Part shown: positions 20,174 to 33,022 of the stretch, piece by piece
Layout of the letters: each line of letters begins with the position of its first letter
Position numbering within the stretch: the first letter of the stretch is position 1
DNA from: Anaeramoeba flamelloides
Lineage: Eukaryota > Metamonada > Anaeramoebidae
DNA length: 64,000 nt
Reading direction: 5' to 3'
NCBI GenBank assembly: GCA_027625915.1
Contig: JANTQA010000010.1
Location: 2,098,282-2,162,281 of the forward strand
Notes under the pieces: model-generated
Seen by the model: the letters and a program-made list of their open reading frames with translations, nothing else
Database searches by the model: none
What the model was told of the DNA's origin: nothing
Translations under genes and position numbers: made by a program

Positions 20174-23100
20174 CCTCGAAAAAAAAAAAAAAAAAAGTAA
20201 TTGAAAAATTTAAAGGAAAGTAGAGTAAAAAATGAAAAACTAACTTTTCAAAAATAAATTTGTTTTTTTTTGGGGGTTAGTGAGTTGGGACAAAATCCAA
20301 GCCATCATTTTTTTTTGTGTAAAGGTTATGAGAAAAATTTTTGACCTTTTCTCTTTTTTTATTTGGCAAGAGATGATAAGAAAATACAAATTATTTTATT
20401 TTTAAGAGAGAAGATCGGAAATAATTGTTTAAGAGACTTTTAAACATTTAATTTTTTGGTTCGTAAAAAATTTCCTTCTTTTTTCTAAATAAAAAACTTT
20501 TTAAGAAATTTTGATCAAATTCTATTTTTTCAAAACAAAGCAAATTCATTCAAAAAAGTTGTTAATTTTGAGCAATTTCGGTATTTCGAAATCTCTTTTC
20601 TTATTATTAATATTACGAAATTTTTCAAAATTGAGTTCTTCAAAAACAAAATTACATTTTCAAAAAAAATACAATTAAAAATCGTTTCAATATTAAAACT
20701 CAATGAAAAATTTGAAAATCTCTTGTGAAATTTAAGCACAACCAGGGTTTTAAGAGACAGAAAAACCAAAAAAACCATAAAACACCATTAAAATTTTATT
20801 AATTATCCCCTGAAATATTTGCAGTGGTTCAAGATCTTAAACCACAAAGATCAAATCCATTTTCCTATTGTGTCGTTTGTTTTATTTTATAATTTATTTT
20901 AGTTAACCAGTCTTATTTTTTGAGGAAAATAAGCCAAAATTAAATTTAAAAAGTGTTTTCTATTTGGAAAATTTTAGAATTTTGAATTTTTTACAGTTGC
21001 TTTTAAAAAAAAATAAAAATCGAGCCATTTACCAATTGAGAAATTAATATCTTTTGCAAGGATAAAAGATTTTGTCTTTTTATTTATTGAAAGTTTGAGT
21101 TTATTTTTAAGGTTAAAAAGTTAAAAACTCTTCTGAAAAAGACTTTATAAATTATTGACTAAAGAATGACAACTTGAAATAGGTTAGTATTTGGGAAAAA
21201 TAACACAAATTAATTAATTTAAAAAAAAATAGTGTAAATATCTTCAAAAAAACTTATAATGAAGAAAAAATTTGCAAATTCGGGAAAATCACAGAAAAGT
21301 TGACTTCGTTTTATTTTCGTCAAGATTACTAAAATCATCAGTTTGAGATTTACTTGCTCAAAATTTTCTCAAAAAAAAATTGAATGAAATCTTAAAAACT
21401 TTGTTTAAACAAAAAGTTATTGTGAAAGAACAGATATATTCAAAAAGTGTATTAATTTTTAATTTGAGACTGCACAGTTTTCAACCGGTTCGTGTTTTCT
21501 ATTGGGAAAAAACAAGGATTGTTTTTACAGAAATCTAATTAAATATCTGATAATTTTTACTAGATTTTCCATTTTAGAAATTTTTTTACACAATCTTTGA
21601 GTAAGGCATTTTATTTGTTTAATTATGAAGGAATTTTGTAAAATGAGTTGATCTTCAATACACTTTTGTTCAGAACTGTTTTAAAAGTGAGGTTCTTGAT
21701 TTGAAAAATGGAAAATTGAATAAAAAATTTTATTATAATTTTTTGGACCTATCAGTAATAAATCTTCTCATGCTAATAAATTCTCTCTAATCTTGGAAAA
21801 TTTTTACTATATTTATCATTTTAAAAATATATTTACATATCTTTGTGTACATTTGTTTTGATCAAGTGAGGAGTTTTTTAAAAAATTTCATCATATTTTG
21901 TATTCAAAAAAGTGAAAATTTTTTTGCCAATATAAAACAATTTGAAAGTTTTGTGTTTTAGTAAAATGAAGAGTTAACCTTTAAATGTGACTCAAGTTAT
22001 GAAGTACAAAAGAAAGACCTCTTTGAAAAACAGTAAACACTTTATAAAAACACAAAACTTTTAAAAAAGTTTTAATTCAGAGACAATTAAAAAAAAAAAG
22101 TTTTCACTTTTTGTTAAAATGGCTAACAAACATTTTGTTGATTTAAATGTTTATAAAATTTGTAAAATTAGTTGACTTTCAAATTATTCATTGACAAGAA
22201 ATATGTTAAAAGTGAGGTTATAGATTTTAATAATGGAAATATAACTAAAAATTAATTTATATTTTTATATATTTATTAGATAAATATATATTACAAAAGT
22301 GGTTGTGCCCTTAAATGCAACAACAAAGCTGTGGTAAAAAAAAAAATTCTTTATTTACCTAAAAAATCACCACTTTTAAAATAACTGGGAAAGTAATTAG
22401 GTTTGACCTTTTCAGATTTTGTCAAAAAGGCATTTTTTCTATATTTTTTATAGTAATAAAGAAACATCTATTTTTTTTTTTTTATGAAAAAATAAATTCA
22501 TATAAAAGTAATAAGAGTCAAGAAAATTATAAAAAAAATAGTAAAAGTTTTTGAATCAAAAAGTTGACTTTTTTATGTTTAAATTTTGTATTTTGGTATT
22601 TGAATAGTATATGGGAACAAAATTTCACCCTTTTTTCCCCTTTCATAATATTTTTATTAGAAATACATTTAAATTTATGTTAATCCAATTTATGTACTTA
22701 TATCCTTTTTATGATTAATATTGTGTAAGATAAGAACTCATGATTTAAAGTCTTAAAAAAAAAAAAAACCAACTGTTATTTTGTCCAATTTATTATTCGA
22801 ATACCATTATTTTTTTTAAAAATTGAGTGATCAGTCTTTCACAACAACTGAAAAAAAAGCAAATCCACTATTAGTGATGTTAATACTCTCTTATGACATT
22901 TATTATAAAGTACCAAAAAATTATGATCAAAGAATATTGATAAATTTAAAAAAAAATAAAAAAAAATTACAATGCATTTTCGATTTTTGTAAATATTTTA
23001 TCATCTACTTTTAAAAATGTTCTTGATAAGAAAAATTTGAAGATCAACCAATTTACAAAGTTTCAATAACCTTTTTACTTAAAATATATAAACCCAATTT

Positions 23101-23476
23101 CAAAATAATTGGCACATTAAAAATCAAATTCTGAAAATAATTTTTTTTTATAAATTGAAGTTTTCTATTATAATATAAATTTTTCCATTTTAATATTCGA
23201 TTCTATCAACCCCAGAAATAATTGCCCTACTTTTAAAAACAAAATATAAAAAAGTAAAAAAAAATAAAAAAATTTGGTCAATTTATTATGAAATTTAGTT
23301 TACTTTGATTATTTTTCTAGATACCTAGGATAAAAAAAAATCCAAAATGAAAATGATGATAAAATTTACCAAAATTAATAAAAATTTATTAGTAATACCT
23401 TAAAAGTAAATTATTTCTAAGAGAATAATTTTTTTCCCCATTTTTTTCAAAAAAGAAAAGAATTAAATTTATTTTA

Positions 23477-23673
23477 CAGTCAGTTTCACTTTTAAGGCAC
23501 AAACTTTGAACGAAATTTAAGGTACAAAAAAATCTCAAATTAAAGCACAAAATTTAAATTCTAATATAATAATTTGTGTAAAAAAAAAAATTCCAAACTT
23601 TGTGCCTCAATTTGAGATTTTTTTCTGCCTTAAATTTCGTTGAAAGTTTGTGCCTTAAAAGTGGAACTGACTG
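23477..23673. mobile_element. Palindromic MITE family B, copy of 197 bp
   Basis: TA flanks both sides (23475-23476 and 23674-23675). The arms CAGTCAGTTTCACTTTTAAG and ...AAAGTGGAACTGACTG pair over ~80 bp. Exactly the same length as the copies at 15442 and 24682. Confidence 0.88.
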
Positions 23674-24337
23674 TATTTCTTACTAATGATATTTTTTTTT
23701 AGTCTTTCTATTTTGATCAATATTATATTATATATAGTAAATAATGCTATAAACATTAAGGCTGGTTAGATTTCTTTTTCTGAATTTAGTCACCCCTGTC
23801 ATTATAATATCAATCACTTTCTAATACTTTAACATGGATAACGAATCTAAAGAAGAGATAAGATTTTGTCATATTTTTTATGGATATATTATCATTAATG
23901 AAGATATTATTTACTTTTTTATGTTAATTTCTTTTAAATTGACCATTTCATATTGTTTTTCAACAAATAGGAAAATAATGACATAGTTTTTGAAAGTAAA
24001 TTTTTAATAATTAGAATTAGTGAATAATTTGCAATTTTGACTTAATAAAATGCTTTTGTATTTTAATTATTGACAAAAAAAAAATTAAAACATTATTATT
24101 AATTGGTAAATTCAAAAAAAAACATTTAAATTCGTAGTATTTAAAAGAAGGAATAACCGAAATTAATAAATCATACATTATAATATTATAAAGCAAATCA
24201 GAAAAAAAATAATAAATAAAATTTAGAACCGCTTGTTTATCAAAAAAAAATCAGTTATTGAATAAATCACAAAAAAATTGAATTTTTTACAACATATTAT
24301 CATAAATTAATCATTCAAAGAACAAAATATACGCAAA

Positions 24338-24540
24338 GGTAGCCAATTAACACTAATTTGAAGTTAGAACATTTGACCGAAATTTAAATCATATAAAAAT
24401 TCAAATTATCCCAAATTTTTTTAATTTTTTTTTAGCACAAATTATAGTGTTAGAAAAAGAATTTTTGCACTCGAAATTTAGATTTTTTTATCTGGAATTC
24501 AATTTTAAAGTTCTGCCTTAAACGTGGCACCAATGATATT
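24338..24540. mobile_element. Possible strongly decayed family B element
   Basis: Only parts survive: GACCGAAATTTAAATCATA in the left arm and TTCTGCCTTAAACGTGGCAC in the right arm, with spacing like family B. Confidence 0.35.
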
Positions 24541-24681
24541 ATAACTATCTTCTTTTGCTTAACCCTTTAATTTATTTTTAATCGCCCCCTGTCTACATTA
24601 AGTTATATGAAATTACCTTTTTAGTATTTACCCTTTAAAAACCATATTTAATTTTTTTCATGAATCTGATCTAAAATTATA

Positions 24682-24878
24682 CAGTCAGTTTCACTTTTAA
24701 GGCACAAACTTTCAACGAAATTTAAGGCACAAAAAAATCTCAAATTAAGGCACAAAATTTGGAAATTTTTTTTTTACAATTTATTTTTACTAGAATTTGA
24801 ATTTTGTGCTTTAATTTGAGATTTTTTTTGTGCCTTAAATTTCGTTGAAAGTTTGTGCCTTAAAAGTGAAACTGACTG
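24682..24878. mobile_element. Palindromic MITE family B, youngest-looking copy, 197 bp
   Basis: The arms are almost perfect inverted copies over ~80 bp (CAGTCAGTTTCACTTTTAAG ... CTTAAAAGTGAAACTGACTG), with TA on both sides. The asymmetric centre is reversed compared with the 15442 and 23477 copies, so this copy inserted in the opposite orientation. Confidence 0.88.
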
Positions 24879-26246
24879 TATTTATAAAATAAAATTTCTT
24901 CAAAAAAGGGAAGATTTAATAATTTTACCCCCCAAAAATATCAAAATTAGTTTTTTATAATCCAAAAATTATTTAAATTGTTATAATGGTACTTTTGGGC
25001 AAGAAAAAATAGATTTTGTAAAAAAAAATTCAAATTTGAATATTTTGTACCTATCTTTTTTTACACCTTATGAAAATGAGAAAATAACTTGTGTAGAACT
25101 GTAAATTAAAAAATAATATTTTTTGCATAATAGATCTTAATTTTTTTGATTATTTGTTGATTCAAAATTTAATCATACTTTAATTTATTTCCAAAATTAC
25201 ACCTCTATCAGTTTTATATGTTAAAACTTTAAAATAAAATATTAATACTCAAAAAACCTTTGGAAAATTTCCCCTTTTAAGAACTAATTCTACCAACCTA
25301 AAAATAAAAATATTTAATAAAAATTCCAAGAATTAATTTAATTATTTAATACTAACCACCGATTTCCTTTTTTGATTTTATATTGGTAATATGATAATTT
25401 TGGATTTCAAAAAAATACACAAATTAACAAATTGTTTACATGAGGTTCGTTCATCGATTTCATATACCAAAACACTAATTACAAAAAATATTTTTCAGAA
25501 TCTCAATAAAAATTTCATTTTATTGTTAAAAAATAATAATGGAAGAATTTAATCTCTTCGATTTTTTTCTTAGTATTAATTCACCAAGACTTAAAAAAAA
25601 TATTTATTTAAGTTTACCTTCAATAAACCTTTAACATACACCCTAGCTCAATCTAATAAAATATAAAAAATCAACAATACAGAAAAAAAGAATATCTATA
25701 ATAAAATAGAATCTCATTGTTTAACTCAAACAGTATTCTAAAAAAAAAAAAAACATTCCCATCTTATCAAAAAGATACAACTTAAAAAAATTTTTTTTTG
25801 AAGGCTTAATTCAATTAATTGGTGTATGTGTGCATAAAATCTGGAAGGATCTAATTCTGATTTCTAAAAAAAAAAAAAACAAGAAGTTATCAAATCAATT
25901 AAATCTCAATCTAGAATATAAAATAAAAAAAAAAAATAGATTTTTTTTTGGGTTGAAAAGAGTTCAAATTTTTGTACACAATACAAAAACATTCTTCTTC
26001 TTCTTCTTCATCTTCGTCTTCCTATTTTTTTCTTTTTTATTGGAATCTAGAAGAATATTTTTTTTAAATTGATTTGATTTATAAACACCTCAAAATTAAC
26101 TGCCTGGAATTTATACATTCAAAAAACCATAATTTTTTATTATTAAACCATCTAATGAAAAAAAAAAAAAAAAAATGAGAAGATTACAACTAAAACAAAA
26201 TAAGTTACACCTTGATAGATTATGAACATTTATACCAACACAGGCC

Positions 26247-26480
26247 ACTATTTTATTGCATAATAAATCGAACAAATTTTCCATTCAGTTTTCGTTAAAA
26301 AAAGATTTTAAAAATATATAAAATTTAAAATTTTATGATTCAAAAACCAGCTAAAATTATTAATTTTTCATTTTAGAATGAGGAATTTGATGGTTTGTAA
26401 TAAATATTGAGAGATGTGTTTTTTTTTTTTTTGGAAAACTGAATAAAAATTTTGATCTTTTTATTTTACAATTAATAGTA
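26247..26480. mobile_element. Foldback MITE family C, copy 3
   Basis: The left arm CACTATTTTATTGCATAATA runs through TTTTCCATTCAGTTTTCG. The right arm runs from GAAAACTGAATAAAAATTTT to TACAATTAATAGTA. The centre shares ATTATTAATTTTTCATTTTA and GAGGAATTTGATGGTTTGTA with the copies at 40397 and 43706. Confidence 0.6.
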
Positions 26481-26587
26481 TTAACAAAGTAATAAAGTTT
26501 TTTTTTTTACTTTTGATAATTATTAACAATTAAAAGTTTTTTATTTTTTTTTATTGAACGTATTTTTTTATCTTTCCTCAAGGATGG

Positions 26588-26592
<5 letters not shown>

Positions 26593-26619
<27 letters not shown>

Positions 26620-26620
26620 C
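26593..26620. repeat. (TA)n microsatellite
   Basis: An uninterrupted run of about 13 TA units. Confidence 0.9.
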
Positions 26621-27138
26621 ATTCATAAATATATTTAAATTTGATACAGAAACATATGTGTCCATTGAACATTTTAAATTACACCCTGGTTCATCAAATA
26701 AAATTTTTTTTCTAATAAGTCTTGATCTTTAAATCTAAGGTATTTAATTTTATTTGTTATTATTTGAGTAACAAACAAAAATTTTATTCGTTATTAAGGT
26801 AAATCTTTTTTTGTATGTTATTGATTATTTAGTTTTATCTTATTTCGATTATTTTGGGCTTTATATGCGATCTAAGAGTATAATACATGTAGTCAAAGGC
26901 CATTAATCTTCTTTCATATTTTGATAAACATGGACAATAAAAGAATTTAATTTTTATATACTTCTCCCTTTGATTATTCAACTTAAAAAAAGTAATTAAT
27001 TACAATAAAATCAATTCAAATAGGAAAAAATGCAGTCAAATTTGAATAGATGCCAATAAAAAAGCACCAATTAAAAAAAAGTAACTCAATAATCATTTTT
27101 TTAATAATTTCCTCTTATCAAAAAAATAGTCAAAAAAA

Positions 27139-27891
27139 ATGGTACTGTTAACAATACTTCGAAAAATCAAACAAAAAGAAAAAGAAATGAGGCTTTTAAT
27201 GTTGTTTGTGTTCCTTTTATTTTGATCGAGAATTCTTTTTTCATTAATTTTTTTTTTTCTTGGTTTTAATCTTGCTTGAATAAGAAATTAAAAAAACAAA
27301 AACAATCATGAAATTGTTTTCCTTTAAACTTGTTAAATAACAATTAATCCATCTGTAAATTGAATATTGATTTCTGAATAATTCTCAAACAAAACCTAAA
27401 GAGGTTTGGATAATGCAGGCAAGACCACAATTGTCAAAAGATTTAAAGGAGACGATATCAACAAAATCTCTCCTACACTGGGCTTCAACATCGACACTGT
27501 GCAATACGACGAATACCAATTGGTATTTTGGGATGTTGGTGGCCAACAAACACTACGATCGTATTGGAGGAATTACTACGAAGAAACAGACGGATTGGTT
27601 TGGGTTGTTGATAGCTCTGATACACGGAGGTTAAAGGATTGTAAAAAAGAACTGGACAAGTTGCTCTTTGAAGAAAAGCTGGCTGGTGCCTCTCTTTTAA
27701 TTTTGGCAAACAAACAGGACTTGGAAAGCTCTTTATCCCTCGAAGAGATCTCCGAAATTTTAGAATTAGACAAAATCAAAAAAAGACATTGGAAAATCGT
27801 TGCCTGTTCAGCAGTGACAGGGGACGGTTTGTTAGACGGAATTGAGTGGGTTGTTTCAGATATTGCAAATCGGATTTATTCTGAAAATTAA
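27139..27891 (+). CDS. ARL2: ARL2 small GTPase, two exons (27139-27203, 27402-27891)
   Basis: ARL2 is an Arf-like GTPase that works with tubulin cofactor D in tubulin folding and with PDE6D-type carriers of lipidated proteins. The spliced product is 184 residues, the same length as human ARL2 and colinear with it without gaps. Exon 1 gives [20 protein letters not shown] and ends inside a Leu codon; exon 2 continues GLDNAGKTT (P-loop, residues 23-31). Switch I has ISPTLGFNI (Thr47), switch II has WDVGGQ (Gln70) with the ARL2-typical SYWRNYYE, and NKQD (125-128) and CSAVTG bind guanine. The intron (27204-27401, 198 bp) has a GTTTGTG donor and a CTAAAG acceptor. Residue 2 is Val in place of the family's Gly, so N-myristoylation is impossible; human ARL2 is reported not to be myristoylated either. 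Confidence 0.95.
27204..27401 (+). other. Intron of the ARL2 gene
   Basis: A 198 bp GT...AG intron that splits the Leu codon just before the P-loop glycine. Removing it restores the continuous ARL2 sequence, which supports both borders strongly. Confidence 0.88.
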
Positions 27892-28096
27892 ACAAAAACA
27901 TTCTTTAAAAAAAACAAACAACCACTTAAATCTACATTTCTCCAATTGTTTATTTTTTTTTTTTTCCCAATACAACTTTTGGGTTTTGTTAAATGTTCCG
28001 TTTTGGTTTTGTATTATCAAGATCATTCATTAGAAAAGTAATGTGTCGTCTATTTAATTCGAATGATCAAAATATTATTGAGTATATTTGATAATA

Positions 28097-29910
28097 CAGT
28101 CGTTTTAAAAATAGTGAGGAATTTTTATAAACTTTTATCAAGTATTCTCTTTTAAAAAAGTTTTTACTTTTTTAAGTTTTCTGTTTTAGTAAAGCCAAGG
28201 GCCAACTTTGAATCTGGTATAGAGGTTGGGATGGGAAGGAAAGCACTTTTTTAAAAAAAAAGTTTTCACTTTATTAAGGGATTAGTGTCTACCAAAGAGA
28301 AGTATAAAATCAAAGTATGTTGTTATTGGATGTAACGACATTAGTGTAACATGGTTCAAATGTCTCGAAAAAATCTCAAAGTCAACTAGTAATACTATTT
28401 GTGGATCTTGTCAATATAAAATTATCCTTGTATTCGTAAAAAACCCAACAATTTCGGAGAAAAAAACCAGTATTTCCACAAATTTAAAGGTTGAATTATC
28501 AATATTCAGACTTCAAAGTTGCAAAATATGTTTCTTAAATGTCTGGTGAAATGTAGATTAATCGTTATAAAATTCAATTTTTTTTAAAAAGTTAAATTAT
28601 TAATCAATAGATTTTTTTGATCAATTATTTCTGAAATATTGTAAATAAATTCTAACATATTTCCAATAAAGTGGGGCAAATTTATTTTAAAATATATTTA
28701 TTAAACCCAATCTTCAAAAAAGTATTTAAACATACAAAATCATTAACTACCATTTATCGATTCTTGATAATAATTCAATTTTTTTCTCGGTATATTATGA
28801 CATAAATAAAAGATATTAAAATTTTCTGATCTCAATTTTATCTGATATTTTTCATGTGTGAAAATTAGTATGTTTATTATTTTCTTTTTGATCCAAACAA
28901 TCATTTTCATAACTTGTTTAATCTCAACAAATCTTGATATAGAATGAAAAACACATAACAGCATTTGATTTTTTAAAAAATCATTAATACCCTTTCCATA
29001 TTTCCAGTTTTTTATTGAAATAGGTCTACATTGTTTTTCACCAAAAAAATAGGTGCTATTTTTATTTTCATTTTTTTGGAAATATTTCAACTAACATATT
29101 TTGAAATAAATACTGTAGTTAATTGATGCAATGGAAACTAATATTTACCAGAATTTGATATTGTCAATCAACGAATACCTACACTCACAAAGATGATTTT
29201 TTATGAAATGTAAAAAAAATGCCACAGCTTTTTTGGAAATACCTTATTTCAAAATAATTCGCTCATGAACAATCAAATTTTTAAAATAAACATTTTTATT
29301 AATTGAAGTTATCTATTAAAATAAAAAAATTACTATTTTAATATTCGGTTCTATACACTAGTTATATATTTTTTTTCTTTTAAAAAAATCAAAAAAAGTA
29401 AAAAAAAAGTAAAAAAAAAAGCATTTTATTTTGAAATTTAGTCTATATTGATATTACAATTCGCTTAATAAAAACAAACAAAATTAATTAATCTTTGTGG
29501 TTTTATGTTAATAATTACTAAATTAAACTTTGAAATTGAAAAATTGAAAAAATAGTTGTTTCTGTAAAAACTAATGATTAATTATAATATACTGAAATAC
29601 TATTATTTTGGATTTTTTTTTTTTAGATTTAGAAAAGGAATTAAAAAAAAATTTACAAAATGACAAATTTTTTAAATAGTGATCATTGGTTAAAAAGATA
29701 ATAATTTATTGCGCAATAAGTTTTATAAAATATTTTTTGAGCTATTTGAGACATGGTGTACTAATATCATTTACTTCCAATAAAAACATACTTTGATTTT
29801 AGAGGAATATACTGTGTCTAATCCCTTGAAGCACAAAACTTTGAAAACGGTTTGAATTCTGAAAAAATAATAAAAAAAAAGTTTTTATTTTTTTAAAACG
29901 ACTTTACTGG
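28097..29910. mobile_element. ~1.8 kb inverted-repeat element
   Basis: TA flanks both ends. The left end CAGTCGTTTTAAAAATAG pairs with the right end, whose complement reads CCAGTAAAGTCGTTTTAAAA. A second pair of matching blocks lies further in: AAAATCAAAGTATGTTGTTA at ~28308 and its inverted counterpart at ~29790. The 115-residue minus-strand frame at 28743-29090 lies in the centre but has no recognisable transposase feature. Confidence 0.55.
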
Positions 29911-31639
29911 TATTTGAAATTTAAATGAAATAAAATTTTAACTGATTATCTTTTTTTTCAATTGTAAATTTTGGTTTCTATTTTGGATTTTCTATTTCGG
30001 AAAATATAAACCATTATATAGGTAAAATATCCAAAGCATCCCAAAACAATAAATTGAAAGTAAATTCCAATTTCTTTGACTTAAAAACTTTATTTTTAGG
30101 AAAATGACAATTGATAGAAACTGTTTATCCTTTATTATATAAATACCACTTTCAATATTGAAAAATAGACGCTTAATAGATTCTTAAATTTCAAGATTTT
30201 GTAAGTTTAGAATCATTAATATTAGTAAAAAAAAATAATTTTAAGTTGTTTTAAAAAAAACCAGTATGAAAAAATAAAATTGAAAAATTAAAGTTAGACA
30301 AAAATACTGCTTTCATTAACCTTTCACCTTCAATATTAATAAGTAAGTTTATTTACAAGATAATCAAAATTTCATTACTTCGAATTTTTGAGACTATTAT
30401 ATTGTTTTTAGTTTTAGACATGTTTTTAGATCCTCTCGTCGAGGGAAACTGTTTGTTTTTTTTTTGGGCAAAAAAGTACAAATAAACGCATGGATGAATT
30501 TTTTTTTCATTCAACTTTGAAATATTAATCATGATAAATAATAAACAATAGTCTTAATAATGCAATAATTGTCTAAAAAACTGAAATGGAGGGGAAAAAT
30601 CCTTGTAATAAATATTCCATGTACTATGTTTTACATGAATCAAAATAATAGAGTAAACTGTTTGATTCTACTATATTCTTCGGTTTCCTGAAAAAAACCG
30701 AGGGAGAGTAACTATTATTTTTTTAATTTTTAAAATAGCCTGAAAATTCAATACATTAACAGTTTATTTCAAAAATTACAAAAAAACTAATGAAAATTTT
30801 CTTTCGTTTTCTGTTTATTTGTAATATCAATAGATTTTTGATATAAAATAGAAAATATCAAGAAAAGTACTGTTATTTTTTCATAGTTTCTGTTAATTCT
30901 GATAATAAAGTGGATTTCATTGATAAAACATAAAACTTCAAGAAAACTGCCATTAGCTTTTCAAAGAATATTAAGAAAATTTGTATAATTTTCTTTTTTT
31001 TTTTTTTATTAAATGAAAAAAGCTAGGCATTGTCCAAAATTGAAAATAATATAATAAAATCAATATATTTACTAGATTTTTTTGAATTCTGGTAAAAAAC
31101 CATTATGTTTTTATTTTAATTATTCTTTTGATTGAAAAACCAAAAGATTTAATTGTACAAGAACAAGAATAAAATGAAATTAGATACTTGACGTGGCTTA
31201 GTAATACTCCACAGAACTTTACGGCACTTATCACCCCCCATAAAAGTCTTTCAATATATTAAAATAGAAAAATCATTTATTTAAAATCCAAAAATATTTA
31301 AGTTACCCATCAAACTCGACAATAAATTTATATTTAAAACATTTCTTAATATTAAATAAATATTATTATGTTAAAAATAAAAAAGGAAATAAAATTTCAC
31401 TTTCTAGGTTGAAAATATTAACATAAAGAAATTGTTGGCAATATTGATATTTTTTTATGAAATGCACTTATCCTCATGAGAATAAAAGATTATTTTTTAC
31501 AAAAGATATTTAAAGGGGGGGATCTTTAATGAATCAATTTTAAATCAAAAAAATCTGAAATTATTTTCATTAATTAATAATAAGTAAATACTTGACATTT
31601 AATTTGATTTTCTGAAAGTAAAATTAAGTATAAGGGCGT

Positions 31640-31850
31640 GTAGAGTGCAATTTACACTTCTTCAATAATAATGGAAAACAAATGCACAAAAAAAAAAAAA
31701 AAATTCCAGATTAAGTCACAAAATTTAAATTCTATTAAAATAATTTGTAAAAAAAAAATTCAAAATTATGTTCTTTATATGAATTTTTTTGGGGTCTTGA
31801 ATTTAGTTGTAATTATGCGCCTTAAAAACAAAACTTGCTATAAAAAACAT
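31640..31850. mobile_element. Possible strongly decayed family B element
   Basis: The central blocks AAATTTAAATTCTATTAAAA and AATTTGTAAAAAAAAAATTC and a right-arm trace (GCGCCTTAAAAACAAAACTT) keep the family B order. The ends are badly eroded. The 31671-31856 frame lies inside it. Confidence 0.4.
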
Positions 31851-32562
31851 AAATAAAAATAGTCGAAATGAAAATTTCAATTGACAACCCAAAATCACTT
31901 TTTTCCAGAACTATCTTCCAATGTATCTACTTTAAACTCTTCAATTCGTTTTTAAGAAAAAAAGTCTTTTTTTTCTTTTAAAAGTGTGTTTTTGAACTAA
32001 TACTGATAAATTCAAATATATTTAATACATTTTTTAGTCCATTTTCACATTTTTGTGTAATCCCAAATCTCAAATTTTAAAGCAACTCAAGAGAAAGAAC
32101 CTTTTGAAGTATTACCAATTTAACAATATTTTTTAACATTTAAAAGAATAAAATCTTTTCTTCAAAACTTGTGTAAAAAAATTTAAAAAATGGATATTCA
32201 ATTGAAAATTTTCAGATATTTATTGGAATTTATCACTATTAAAATTCTTATAAAGTTGTAGATCGATCCGTTAAGAACTAAAATAACATTGATTACCATG
32301 CTTAACACATGTTGATTTTTTATCCTTCTTCAGGGATTGTAGTCCTTAAATTCACCTTTTTTGAGATAAAATTTTAAATAGCTAAAGTGTCAATAAGGAA
32401 TGTTGAAAAGAGAGTTTTTCCATTTTCGAGATAAATAAAGGGTTCGAAGAAAGTGATCCAAAATTGACTCACAGTAAACAAAAGATCGGTTTTGATTTTT
32501 GAGCTTGAATGGATTTTTAATAAAAAATCATTTGGTGAACACCAATATTTTATTTTTACCTA

Positions 32563-33022
32563 CAGTGATCAAAATAAAGCGTGCACAACAACTATAATCC
32601 GTTTTTCAAAATATTATCCGTGCTTTTTTTTATTCTTGTACCAAGGCAACATCCAATCTACTAACAAATAGTATACCTAAGTTCAAATCAATTTTGAAGG
32701 TAAAGGTCTCGTTATTTTGAGTAAAATTTAAATTATTCATGCAAATAGTTGAAAATTTCCCCTGATATTCTCAATTTTTTTGAAATTTTAGTTTTTTTGA
32801 TGAACATTTAACTCTATTTTTTGAGATAAATTTTGCAATTTAATCCTTCATTTTTAGAATTTGATTTAAATAATCGAACTTTAAGAAACCAATACCATAT
32901 TTTTTAGGGTTTATTATTGGTTTCTTTTATTGGTTAATGTTTAGGTATTCTATAACAAAAAAACACGCTTTTTATTTTGAAACACACATTATATTTTTTT
33001 ACACGCTTTATTTTGACTACAG
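32563..33022. mobile_element. Tc1/mariner-like non-autonomous element (460 bp)
   Basis: TA flanks both ends. The left end CAGTGATCAAAATAAAGCGT and the inverted right end (complement CTGTAGTCAAAATAAAGCGT) are short terminal repeats of ~21 bp; the right end is preceded by a second copy-like block at 32963. The form CAGT..TCAAAATAAAG resembles known Tc1/mariner termini. It has no coding capacity. Confidence 0.65.

Larger units (their letters stand above)
20174..27138. other. 7 kb gene-free AT-rich stretch
   Basis: No gene was supported. It holds palindromic MITEs at 23477 and 24682, a family C foldback at 26247, a (TA)n run near 26593-26620, and two diverged repeats of one another at ~21630-21740 and ~22155-22250 (shared GTAAAAT-AGTTGA and TTAAAAGTGAGGTT). 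The short frames at 20530-20778, 22823-23014 and 25830-26072 show only AT-driven composition. Confidence 0.5.

Noticed and set aside
22823-23014. 63-codon frame with a protein-like start
   Set aside because: It begins at GTG and turns into poly-Lys/Asn; no support as a gene or exon.
28743-29090. 115-codon minus-strand frame
   Set aside because: AT-driven composition (Lys, Asn, Ile, Phe, Tyr) and no motif; it lies inside an inverted-repeat element and could be chance.
30432-30720. CTCTCGTCGAGGGAAACTG and a CCGAGGGAGAG string forming possible pairs
   Set aside because: Pairing is short and broken, and no ends or copies were found.
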